This document shows, piece by piece, positions 1 to 11,600 of a DNA stretch of 64,000 bases (position 1 is the first letter of the stretch; each line of letters starts with the position of its first letter). This DNA comes from Lentinus brumalis (Eukaryota > Basidiomycota > Agaricomycetes > Polyporales > Polyporaceae). The notes under the pieces were generated by a model. The model was not told where the DNA came from. It did no database searches and worked only from the letters and a program-made list of their open reading frames with translations. Location: contig MARA01000028.1 of assembly GCA_001792895.1 (NCBI GenBank), forward strand, positions 372,001-436,000. Direction: 5' to 3'. The position numbers and the translations under genes were made by a program.

Positions 1-2140
1 TCAGAGATATCGCATTTGTCATTATGCGCGACAACTGCAATCTTTCTGTCCGACTCCAAACGACTCCAAAGAGCAACACTAGCAATACTATATCATCCGG
101 TGTGGCCAGGTTTGCCCGGAGGGGCCATAGCTTATATACAAGACAGGGCGGAGACTCTGGTGCTTAAATCGAATCATCAATCAATGGCTATGAACGTACC
201 TGCTGATGAGACCCATTGTCTGCGAACTTGTGCCCGGGGTCGGATACAGCAGCAACCAATACATTAAGCAGATGTAATATCTACAATACATTGTGTGACG
301 TGAACGACCATGCGCATAAGTCTCCATATGAATGTCCATCCTATCCCCGCCCAGGTCAGATAGGCCCGGCTTTGGAGGGAAACCTGGCGGACTCGGCGAG
401 CTCGACGAGCTCGCCGGACGCCAAGCCTGCACGTGCAGCCGAGGTGACGTAATGTGCTGACGCGCTCCCCAGCATACGCCTGTGATGTCTAACCTTCGTC
501 CATGTACTTCAGCACGGACATGGATCGCGACACTTCCGACTTCAAGTTCCTAACTCAACCTCACTATGAAACCGTACAATCAACGATCAGTCCCTCACAT
601 GGTACGATTGCTGTGGTGCACCATTGACGCACGATCTAACACGTATGACTTACGCTTGACTGCGCTACTTACCTGGCACACACCTGCTGTACTTAGACAC
701 GATTATACATCAGCAAAAGGGCACAGCCCTTTGGATCACTTGGGACAACTTGATCGCTCTTGCCCAGACGTCCTCAGAGAATCCCAGACGTCTTAGTCCA
801 GAAGGTTCATCTCTTACTTAAGAGCGCCCTAAGTGACATCAAGTGCGTACTAAGACGCTCTAAGTACATCCCAAGTACTACCAAGTAGACGTTCCGAAGC
901 TGCCCCTTCAAATTCCTAATCCAGCCCTCCGCGACGTCTCATACCGAGCCCTTCACCGAGCCAACATGCCACCGGGAATGATGCACCGGCGACCGAGGGC
1001 ACTCACCTCCTGGTCGGACAAACCAAGTCACATTGACGATTTACGTACCGAGCTATCGTGCAGGGTGGTGTACACTGTCCGGGACGCGCGCCGTCGGGGA
1101 CACGCGGTCAGCGTCATCGGGTTGTGCTTTTGAATGGAAACTCGTCGTGAGCAAGCTAGTGCGACAACAGAGGGGAGGTGACTTACGACGACACGGAATG
1201 ACGGGGCAGGCAGCACATGAGGGGCGCAGTGTGAAGTGGGTCGGAGTGCTGGTCGCCGCAGCGATTGGGGCAGCTGAGAGTCAAGGAACGCTATACACAC
1301 GGAGGAGGGCGGACATACCTCTATTCACTTCTGCAACGGTCGTCCAGGTCAGCTAGTGTTGACGTTGACGTCGCTGACATGGACATGTAACTGCTTGTCC
1401 ATGCGCCAATTGTGAGGAGAAACGTGAAGACAGGTAATAAAACTTACCCCATATGCCTTACTCCCACCTACGAACTTCGACAGTTTCCTGGAATGAGACC
1501 GGCGTTGCAGCGAAGACTCTGAGCAGGTGGTGGTGACGTGTCCACAACGCCGTTTGAGGGAGACCCAATGACCAAGCTTAGACGACAGCTGGAATAATAA
1601 CACAGGGCAACCATAGAGAGAACAGAGCAGCAGAGTGGATGAGCGAGTGAACTGTGAAGTCTAAGGTGATGGAACGAGAACAAGAGCCACCGGGACGCAC
1701 AGCGCTCATGGTTGCTACCCTATAGCCGCCCGGTGTAAACAATGATCAACAGATGACTTCATGCCTGGACGAATGTTCGAGTACGAATACTTGGCGCTAC
1801 ACATCCATGAAGCCTGATGACCTGATGCAACAAGTTGCGCCAAGCAGGGAACAGTCGGCTCAAGGGGCGCAAGGGCGATCAAGTCGAGACCAGGCACACC
1901 AAGACGTTCAGTAGCTCCAAGACCCGATCAGGAAGTGCCCTTTTCCTGATGTATTGGAGCACATCGTCTCCTACGAACTACTTACGACTATTTACCACTC
2001 ATCCTGGTGTGTAGTGCCTTTCACATCATACCAGGTAAGTCTTGTACAATAAGTATGCCATACAACTAACCAACCTGGGTGTGTCTTACGCACTGTATCA
2101 CAAACATTTTGAAGTCTATCCAGGTCAGCAGCCGCAGTGC
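1..2140. other. No gene supported
   Basis: Only short ORFs are present and none forms a multi-exon model or resembles a known family. The stretch holds a GC-rich near-palindrome at 395-415 (GGCGAGCTCG, one base, CGAGCTCGCC). I see no RNA gene or repeat array before about 2140. It may be intergenic DNA upstream of the satellite arrays. Confidence 0.5.
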
Positions 2141-2745
2141 GGGACTGCCTCCGCGGGTGTGTCGCAGTGCGACACGTATTTTCAGCTGAGTCGAGCCCCA
2201 TGTGCCGCACTCTCGGGCAGCGTCGACGTACCTGTCGCACCGCGGCACATCTGCTCTGAGCTGACTTCCGTCTGTCGCACTGCGGGACTGCCTCCGCGGG
2301 TGTGTCGCAGTGCGACACGTATTTTCACCTGAGTCAGCCCCATGTGCCGCACTCTCGGGCAGCGTCGACTTACCTGCCGCACCGCGGCACATCTGCTCTG
2401 AGCTGACTTCCGTCTGTCGCACTGCGGGACTGCCTCCGCGGGTGTGTCGCAGTGCGACACGTATTTTCACCTGAGTCGAGCCCCATGTGCCGCACTCTCG
2501 GGCAGCGTCGACGTACCTGTCGCACCGCGGCACATCTGCTCTGAGCTGACTTCCGTCTGTCGCACTGCGGGACTGCCTCCGCGGGTGTGTCGCAGTGCGA
2601 CACGTATTTTCACCTGAGTCGAGCCCCATGTGCCGCACTCTCGGGCAGCGTCGACGTATGTGTCGCACCGCGGCACATCTGCTCTGAGCTGACTTTCGTC
2701 TGTCGCAAGGCTGCGGGACTGCCTCGGCGAGTGTCGAAGTAGGAC
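2140..2745. repeat. Tandem array A, ~143-bp units
   Basis: About four copies of a 142-143 bp unit. The marker GTCGCAGTGCGACAC begins at 2161, 2304, 2446 and 2589, and a fifth diverged partial copy runs to about 2745. Each unit carries several CGCACTGCG-type palindromes (GTCGCAGTGCGAC, CGCACCGCGG). The period is not a multiple of three in every copy, and the open reading frames on the minus strand shift between copies, so coding is unlikely. Degenerate pieces of similar sequence continue to about 2870. Confidence 0.9.
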
Positions 2746-3329
2746 ACATACTTCTAGACAAGTTAACTTTATGTGTCGCACTACGGGCTCGTCGCATATG
2801 CTGAGCCGAGTCGAGTTCCAGGTATCGCACTACTGGCCTCCCTGGGCGAAAGTTTGTCGCAACCGCCACAGGATGAGCCGTACCTGCTCATCTGAAGTCT
2901 GCACTGCGACTGGATAGCATTCCCTCAGAGTCCTCCCATCGAAATCAAGTAGCCTGTACACTCTCAAGCACCACCAAAAGCTCGAGAACTACGCTCGGAG
3001 AGCAATTTTGCTGGGCCCTGGTAAGAGTCACATTAGGACGCATTCGACCGTTCCACTTATATCGAAGTCGTTTATGAAAGTACAGCTTATGGAAGGTCGC
3101 CGATGTCCAATTAGTGTGTGTCGACCTGCGACGCACTGCAAGTCGTCACATCATGATGTATACTAGTACTCAGTGCTCACAACCACTCACAGCTAAGTCA
3201 GTCCCAGTACTTATCAGCCCGACAAAGGTCGACAATGTCTGGTCAACTTCTGTATAGTCGTAAATCAACTAATATACTAACGGACATTGTCTGAAGTATC
3301 AGCCAGACGAACGTCGACGATATCTCTTC

Positions 3330-4480
3330 GTAAGTGCCGCACTGCGACACACCTTGGCTTCCCCAGAACTCGATCACGATCCCAGTTGGGAACACGATGC
3401 TCGCGGCTTCAAGTCCGAGGTATCAGCCGGACAAAGGTCGGTGATGTCCCTAGTAAGTACCGCACTGCGACACATCTCGGCTTCTCCGGTACTTACTCGC
3501 TCACGATCCCAATGATTTCAAACAGGATGCTCGCGGCTCCAAGTCTGAGGTATCAGCCGGACGACGGACGGCGGTGTTTTTTGATATCTGTCGCACTGCG
3601 ACACACCTCGGCTTCTCCAGTACTCGCCCACGATCTGAATTCCAAACAGGATGCTCGCGGCTTCAAGCCCGAGATATCAGCCGGACGACGGACGGCGGTG
3701 TCCTTTGATATCTGTCGCACTGCGACACACCTCGGCTTCTCCAGTACTCGCCCACGATCTCAATTCCAAACAGGATGCTCGCGGCTTCAAGCCCGAGATA
3801 TCAGCCAGACGAACGTCGACCATATCTCTTGGTAAGTGCCGCACTGCGACACACCTCGGCTTCCCCAGTACTCGCTCACGATCTCAATTCCAAACAGGAT
3901 GCTCGCGGCTTCAAGTCTGAGGCATCAGCCGGACGACGGACGGCGGTGTCCTTTGATATCTGTCGCACTGCGACACACCTCGGCTTCTCCAGTACTCGCC
4001 CACGATCTCAATTCCAAACAGGATGCTCGCGGCTTCAAGCCCGAGATATCAGCCAGACGAACGTCGACCATATCTCTTGGTAAGTGCCGCACTGCGACAC
4101 ACCTCGGCTTCCCCAGTACTCGCTCACGATCTCAATTCCAAACAGGATGCTCGCGGCTTCAAGTCTGAGGCATCAGCCGGACGACGGACGGCGGTGTCCT
4201 TTGATATCTGTCGCACTGCGACACACCTCGGCTTCTCCAGTACTCGCCCACGATCTCAATTCCAAACAGGATGCTCGCGGCTTCAAGCCCGAGATATCAG
4301 CCAGACGAACGTCGACCATATCTCTTGGTAAGTGCCGCACTGCGACACACCTCGGCTTCCCCAGTACTCGCTCACGATCTCAATTCCAAACAGGATGCTC
4401 GCGGCTTCAAGCCCGAGATATCAGCCGGACGACGGACGGCGGTGTCCTTTGATATCTGTCGCACTGCGACACATGTCCAG
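3330..4480. repeat. Tandem array B, 124-bp units with 248-bp higher order
   Basis: Nine copies of a unit marked by ATGCTCGCGGCTTCAAG at 3397, 3527, 3651, 3775, 3899, 4023, 4147, 4271 and 4395, giving a strict 124-bp period from 3527 on. From 3651 to 4400 two unit types alternate: one has GACGGACGGCGGTGTCC, the other GAACGTCGACCATATCTC followed by GGTAAGTGCC. The true repeat there is therefore a 248-bp dimer. Every unit contains GCACTGCGACAC, the palindromic core also seen in arrays A and C. The period is not divisible by three, so the long reading frames across it are by-products of repetition. Confidence 0.92.
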
Positions 4481-5325
4481 GCTGACTTCTGTATACTCAG
4501 GAACACCTTGTTTTCGAAACGGGATCCTCGCTCCGAGTTGGAGTATCAGCCTGACGAAGGTCGATGACGTTCCTTGGTATCTGTCGCACTCTCGGAGTCG
4601 AGTCCGAGGTATCAGCCGACGGAGGTCGACAATGTCCCTTGGTCAGTGCCGCACTGCGGTACATCTCGGCTTCTTCGATACTCACTCACGGTTTCTGGAT
4701 GCTTGCTACAAGTCTGAAGTATTCACCGATGAATGTCGTCGATGGACGGCTCTAATTAGTAGCATTGTCTGGTAAGTGTCGCACTAGGACACACACGCCC
4801 TCCTTGACATGTCGTATACTTCAAGTACGAGCTTTGGTAGGTGATGATACATAGCATCCATGGGCCTAGTTCTTGTACACTGACCGACACTTTCCGTTCC
4901 ACGAGAGATGCTCCACGACCTGAAGTCTGAGCTACCAGCCCTTCCAGCCTCGGGGTTCCGCATCCATCGATAAGTATCGCAGTGCGACACCTCCTCCGTT
5001 GACGTCTGCCCTTTACTCTCGCAGGATCCCATTCAGCCCCAGATGCTGCTTGCTCTCAAAGCTCGGCGCTGTTCTTCTGCAAGTTTCGCATTTCGAGTCA
5101 CTCCCAGGGGATGCTCACCAAGTCACTCGGTCCGTTTCAAGTGCTGCCCTGTGCTCCCATCTCAGGTAAGTAGATCATAAAGCACCATTAAAGACGGTGG
5201 CTGACATATTCTGTATAGTTCCGCACAGATGCGTCGCTCGAATGAGTAAGCATCCTCTCAAGTCTCTCTTCCACTGAGGTGGCTTCTTCCCCGTCTCCGA
5301 GTACCTTCCCCAGCTGCACATCCTC
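4481..5325. other. Degenerate satellite copies, no gene
   Basis: Scattered, diverged pieces of array B continue past its end, for example CGCACTGCGG near 4652, GTCGCACTAGGACAC near 4776 and ATCGCAGTGCGACACC near 4975. They are separated by unrelated sequence. This looks like the decaying edge of the array and lies directly upstream of the gene starting near 5326. No coding exon is supported. Confidence 0.55.
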
Positions 5326-7596
5326 ATGGACACCGCTCCCGACGACGACGACAACTATCTCCCTCAGCTCTCCCACCTCGATCGATGCTCTAAATGTCCC
5401 GCTGGCTGGCTGACCGTCCCGCTCCTGTGTGTGGCCAGCGACATTCCAAGGAACATCAACAGGTGGTACCAGATTGTGAGTCCGTCGTGCCCTTTCCGAC
5501 CGTACTGTTTCCTACTCCCCCCCATCCACCACAATTACCTTCAATCTTGGTTGACCGTGAATACTTCTAGTGCTTCAACAGACTCCACCCCAGCACAATC
5601 GTCTGTAAAGGCTTCAAGTGGCGAGACGACATTCCTCAGGGCCCGGCTTTGGAATACACACCAGTCACATGTTCTGGTTACGTCTGCTCGCACGGCCAAC
5701 GGCGGCGTGAGGTCAAGATCAATCAAGAATGCACGTTTGGGGTGTGTCAACTGTGCTGCGTGCACATTCACCGAACACTTCCTGGCATCGTCGTCTGCAA
5801 GTGCTCAAAGCACGAGAAGGCCGTTGAATACACCCGTTCGTCGAGTCTCTCCTCTCTCACTCGTTCTTTGTTCAATTCGTCGGTGCTTCAGGTGACATCG
5901 TCCTGCCGGAGGCGGACGTACTACCCATCATCACGTATCCCCCCAACTCTGCCCCGTCGACCACTCATGCTACTGCCTCCATTACCGCACCATCCCGTTC
6001 CCACACTGCAGCCCCTCTGTTACTTACTGCCGGCCCTGCCTTCTCCGAGATCGACAGTTCCCCTCCACTTCCCAGCGGTGCCAGTGGTCGAGGTGGTCGA
6101 GGCAATCGAGGTGGTCGAGGCGGCCGAGGCAGTCGCGGTGGTCGCGGCAGTCGCGGCGGTGGCACCGTTGGTGGCAACCCTTCCCGCGCGGACACTGTGG
6201 CCTCCTCATCCGCTACAGCTGAGATGCCATCCCCTGCATACAATCAACAACCTTCGTACGCGCTCTCGATATCTCCCGTGTACCAGCATCGACTTTCGGA
6301 GGCCGATTACGAGGACCGTCGACGCGTGGAGCAGGCCGTGAAGGCGAAGCAGGGTCATCGGATTGCGGATCAAACCATTGAGGTGTTCTGGTGGTACGAG
6401 GTGCGTACATGCAGTCTGGTTTCCACACATCAGGCCATTGCTCATGGTTTCGAAGAACGGGCTTGCTCCGAGAACAGTCAAGGTCCATGTTCTCAATCCG
6501 CCCTTCTTCCATCCCCGCGATTCCACCCACCTCGTTGCCCGGTTTAACCTCAAAGCCGGAGTGTTCTTTGAGTACTTCGACTGGCCCAAGTTGCGATGGT
6601 CGGACGGCTCCTGGGATTCGGTTGCGTTGAACATATCGGCGGTACTGAACGGGACCCAGGAACTGCACTACCGCACTGACGGCGTCACGTATGGACCTGG
6701 TATGCCCGGTGATCCACCTACTCGGAAACGGGCGGCGGTGTCCACCGAGAACAACTATGGTTCCGACGTCGTTCTGCTCTCTGGCGCGGCCACACCGACC
6801 GGCTCGACGTCCGGGTCCCCAGCGAAGCGGCAGCGTACCGATCCCTGTGAGATCGACCTTACAGTAGACGATCCAGATGTCGCCTCAGGGTATGTGCTGG
6901 CACAGGCCCTGGATACCGTCATAATGTGCTGACTTGTGCTTGAAGCCCCTGGTTGCCTCGCACCCCAAAATCTGCACGACACGGCACCTCATCGAACTAT
7001 GGTGTATTCACATCAATTCTTCCGAGTCCAAGCGACAGCGCGGTATCCACTCCGTCGACAGTTGTCGGCCCTCCTCCATCACGCCTTTCGACGCCATCCT
7101 CGGAAGTCAGTCGGACAATGTCCAGCCATAGCCGATCCGTGACCCCGTCGCAGTCCATCATTGAAGACTGGTTGTTGTTTGGCGGCTTCGACGATACTCC
7201 TGTAGCCGGCCCCAGTCTAGGACCATCCTCTGGACTTCCTACCGCCATCCAACGTCCGGTTGCTGCTGGCCCTTCCACCGGGCCGAGCCAGGAACTTGAC
7301 CTTGATCCGGCGCCGAGGGGCCTTCAGCCGGAGGGTGGCCGTGGTTGTATGTCAGCGATATGGCTGCGGGCTTTCGTGCGGTCGAGAAGCTACAGCGTTC
7401 GGGTGTCCGGCTCGTGAGCGCGTTTGAGAGCGCATTCGTCGGCCATGAGTTCAAGTCGTCGACTTACAGTGAGAATCACAAGGCGTACAAGGATGCCTTA
7501 AGCATTCCTGGGGAGGTGCCACGATGGGAGGCGTTTGGACGGACGAAGGCCGGTCTATGGTCCGAGTTCCGGAAAAAATGGGGGAAGAAGCATTAG
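5326..7596 (+). CDS. Cys-rich/RGG-box protein of unknown function
   Basis: Proposed exons are 5326-5475, 5571-5835, 5892-6400, 6456-6889, 6946-7253 and 7328-7596, with matching phases throughout (644 aa). The last intron is uncertain; 7259-7317 also keeps the frame. An N-terminal region (residues ~50-130) has many Cys and His in CxxC-like spacing (GVCQLCCVH, CKCSKH), suggesting a zinc-binding module. It is followed by an RGG box (GRGGRGNRGGRGGRGSRGG) that could bind RNA. A central block around WWYENG...FFHPRDS and a C-terminal block (LYVSDMAAGFR ... GRTKAGLWSEF) resemble patterns I associate with expanded, uncharacterised Agaricomycete proteins. The function is unknown. The start is the first in-frame ATG and could lie further upstream. 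The donor at 5836 (GTTCGT) is weak. Confidence 0.65.
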
Positions 7597-8699
7597 ATTA
7601 CCTATTGTAGTGGTTACTTATCCTGACGGGCGCAAATCAATCAGTACGGATGTTATCTAGATCTGAGACGCGCATGGCACCGCATCAACCCTGCTCCCTG
7701 GCTCTCATGTGTGTTCCCCAGTCTTCGTCTGTCTGCTGCAGTGCCCTGCGTGTCTCTAGCCTGCCGAGCAATAGTGCGTACCACCGATTTTATAGCGAGC
7801 TGCTCACCAAGCATTCCTGTTGACTTAAGAAAGCCACCCGAAAACGCGTGTCCAACGTGGCAATGCATCGCAGCAACGGGGAAACTCTTGTCCCTGGGTG
7901 CCGATCGACCACCTACAGTGGTAGACCCGGCCGTTCACCTTGGTAACGTCCATGCTCCTTCTGATATCTTCCGGACATATTTCCCGTTGGCTCTGTCGGA
8001 CGAAGGTCGCTGGTCTTGGCAAACATGGTTCTTGGATGTGAGAACAGCCTCATTGAAGCTGACTGGATTCCATGAATGATGTCGTGCTATTGCCTCTTGA
8101 GGCCATTCTGCAAGCCGTCTACGACACAGTGATCACGTTTACTCGAGCACTATAATGCTGTAACAACCCGCAGCAGACCGCACCGTGTTTCACGAGCTGC
8201 TGAGTGCAGCATGCCGTTTGGGCCATCGGGCAACCGGCTGATAGCAACATGGCTTGTCGGTTCGGTGACAGGAGCTCATTGGGAACCTCTAGTCTTACCG
8301 GGGCACGTACATTTCTGCCGGGTTATTGGTGATAGTCATCGTCAACTGGCCTAAGTCACAGTGGCCGTTTGGCAGCTTCGGCCGTTATGCAAGTCTGCGG
8401 TACTGAGACTACAGATTATTGAGGCAGCATGACAATGTCTTGCTCTTCTGGAAGGCGTGCCATGATGATAGCGTTGGTGCCTCAGTCGCAAGGGCACTTG
8501 TGCGGTTTGCGAAGGTTCTGTGAATGTTCGGTCAATTGCTCAAGTTCCGTAACACATGTTAGAGGCAGGAATCACACTTACGATGATCGGCAACAAGTTA
8601 TTGCTTCGACTTCAGTCTCAGGGCGCTCCCAGCAATCGACTCTCTAACTCTTCATCTCCCTCTCGATACTTTGAAGATATCACTTTCCTCGTCGTTAAG
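7597..8699. other. Intergenic, no gene seen
   Basis: About 1.1 kb between two plus-strand genes. Short ORFs on both strands do not splice into a convincing model and match nothing I recognise. It presumably holds the terminator of the upstream gene and the promoter of the acidic-protein gene; I see no clear TATA or repeat element. Confidence 0.4.
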
Positions 8700-11600
8700 A
8701 TGTCATTCACCGCCAACACACCGATCTCATCCCCTGCTCGAAGGACAAGACTGCCTCGTAGCCAACTGTGAGTTTGTGGTTCTTCAGGATCAGTTCGACT
8801 GAGCCTTACGATGTGGGTTCCGTCTAGGGAGGAGCTCTCGTTGCAGGACCTCAAAGTAAGTACAGCCCTTCATGTCATTCACACCTGAGAGCCTCACCGA
8901 GGTTCGGCAGTCCATGTTGCGTGCAGCCTCGAGGAATCCCAAAGCAACCCGTGCTTGCAACGCCGCCAAACGGCCCACGGCGTTGCAGCGCATCGCAGGT
9001 GGAGAGTTCTCAGTGAACTGGGGCCGGGTTGTGCACTGGATACAGCATCCTCCTCGGCCGTCCGAGTGTCCTTCAAAGCCGGGCCCAAAGCGTCGGGAGT
9101 GGCTGATGGATATGTGCATGCTAGACTTATGGCGTCGAGGCTTGTTCTCCCTCCCTGATGGCATCTCTGTACGTCCTCTCATCATATCGTCTGCTGGTGA
9201 GTACCAATAGAACATGGAAAAAGCTTCAGGTATCCCCTTCCGCCTCCAGCCCTCGAACCCCGCCCAAAATAATCCCAGTCCGTCGTTCCCGGGCCATTCC
9301 ACCACCGGGACGGCTCACACTCTCAGCGCCCCCATCGCAGACCGTCACACATGCCAACCTCGACTTGTCGCTGGGAAACAGCCCGGCGTCGGCCTCATTC
9401 ACTCAATTGCAACGAGCAAGTGCCCCTCCTCTTCCACCAATTACTACGACCCATCTGGCGCATGCTACAATCGACCCGTGAGTTGCTCATGCTTCCCATC
9501 ACAACAACGCACTCAAAGTCTGATCTATCATGTAGATCCTCAATCAATTTTGGGCCGTTCTCGCTGCCCATGCAATCAAAGCTTGATACTGAGCCGATCC
9601 AGAATTTTCCGTTGACTCTGGTCTCCAAACCTAACGCGTCCCCCAGTGGAGCTCCTCCCAGGGTCGTTGAGCCCGAACCGGCGGCCAGTCATCCTACTCA
9701 GATCAACCAGCTGCCTCACATTCTAGTTCCCTGTTCCCCGAGGCTCATACGTGCTGCTGTTGCCATGATTGAGCAGGAGCTGGGCAACACGGCAGCCGAG
9801 GAGGCTCAGCCTGAAGATGACATTGATGTCATGGAGTATATCCGGTCTTCTCCCTTTCGTAACATTCTGTCCCCTTCCCAATTCAACTACTCCAACCCGG
9901 CAGAGCAGTCCGACCAGCACCCTGACCTCAACGAGCAGCCTGCTGTCGCGGACAAGGACCATGACGCGGACGAGCACCGTGACGAGCAACCCAACGAGGA
10001 TGCCGACTTGGACGAGCAGCCCCAGGAGCAGCCCAACACGGACGAGAACGAGCAGCCCGACGCGGACGCGGACGAGCACCCCGACCCGCACGAGCAGCCT
10101 GAAGAGCACCCCGACGAGGATGAGCAGCCCGAGGAGCAGGACGAGCAGCTCGAGGAGCAGCCCGATGAGGACGAGCAGCCCGACGAGCAGCCCGACGCGG
10201 ACGAGGACGGGCAGCCTGACGAGCAGCCCCACGAGCAGCCCGACGCAGACGAGCATGCCGACCTGGATGAGCAGCCTGACGAGCAGCCCGACGAGCAGCC
10301 TGAGGCAGACGAGAACGAGCAGCCTGACGAGGACGAGCAGCCCGACGAGCAGCCCGACGAGCAGCCCGACGAGCAGCCCGAGGAGGACGAGCAGCCCGAG
10401 GAGGACGAGCAGCCCGAGGAGGACGAGCAGCCCGACGAGCAGCCCGACGCGGACGAGGACCCTGAAGAGGACGAGGAGCTCGACGCGGACGAGGACGCCG
10501 ACCTGGATGAGCAGCCTGACGAGGATGAGCAGCCTGACGAGGACGAGCAGCCCGAGGAGCAGCCCGACGCGGACGAGGACGAGGAGCTCGACGCGGACGA
10601 GGACGCCGACCTGGATGAGCAGCCTGACGAGGACGAGCAGCCCGAGGAGCAGCCCGACGAGGACGAGGACGAGGAGCTCGACGCGGACGAGGACGAGGAG
10701 CTCGACGCGGACGAGGACCCTGAAGAGGACGAGGAGCTCGACGCGGACGAGGACCCTGACGTGGCCGAGCAACCCAACGAGTTAGCGTCGGACGTCCCGA
10801 CCCTTGCTGCTGATGTACCTGAGGACAATGATGCTGGTAGCGGTGTTGGGCATCAGGTGCATGACGACAACGGTCCATTATCGGATGACTTGGACTCCCT
10901 CTTTGAGGTTCCGGACCGTCCAGTGGATCGTGACTTAGAACTTATCGAAGAAGCCTTGGATTTGTATGGCTTCGTGAGTGTCCGATCTGCTCTTCTGCCT
11001 GACTGCGATTCGTGTTGCTGAACATTGTTCATCATAGGTGGATTTACGCTATCAATGCAGCGATCGCTCCTTGTCTCCCCCATCGACTCCAGACTGGCGT
11101 CGATCTCCGACTGAGGCTATGACGGATAGCGGGTCTGAGGATCTGCATATCCGCCGAGGTGATGACCTGAGTGACTTTGAGGAGGTCCAGAAGCGTTACC
11201 AGTCCCGGAAGTCTACTGTACGTCACCTCTACGTCTTCAGTAACTTCATAGATAAAGGTTGACACCATCCATGTGCAGCGCCGACGTCGTTCACTCGTGC
11301 TTGTGGGACGCGACTCGGAGAAGTGGCCAGGGCTATTGGTCTGGCATGGTGCTGGCGACATTGCAGCCTTGTTTGAAGATCGCAGGTTGCTGGACGGCCA
11401 GGGAAAGGGCACAGACATCATCGAGGTGCTCACGGACGTGCCCTTGCGTTTCTACAGACGTAGTGATCGCTTTTCCGTGAAGTCTAACCTCTTGGTGCCG
11501 AAAATTGTGGACGTAATATCCATCGAAGACGGTTAGTAGGGTCTGTTCTCACAATCATTCCGGCATGTCCTCATTCCTTCATGCACAGGACCATTTTATA

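Noticed and set aside
2140..4480. CRISPR array
   Set aside because: The units are 124-143 bp with no unique spacers between short repeats, and gene style is eukaryotic; these are satellites.
9723..10878. Long minus-strand ORFs (313-349 codons) opposite the acidic tract
   Set aside because: They arise from translating a codon-repeat tract on the opposite strand (runs of SSS, LVRVEL, RRAPRP) and have no exon structure.
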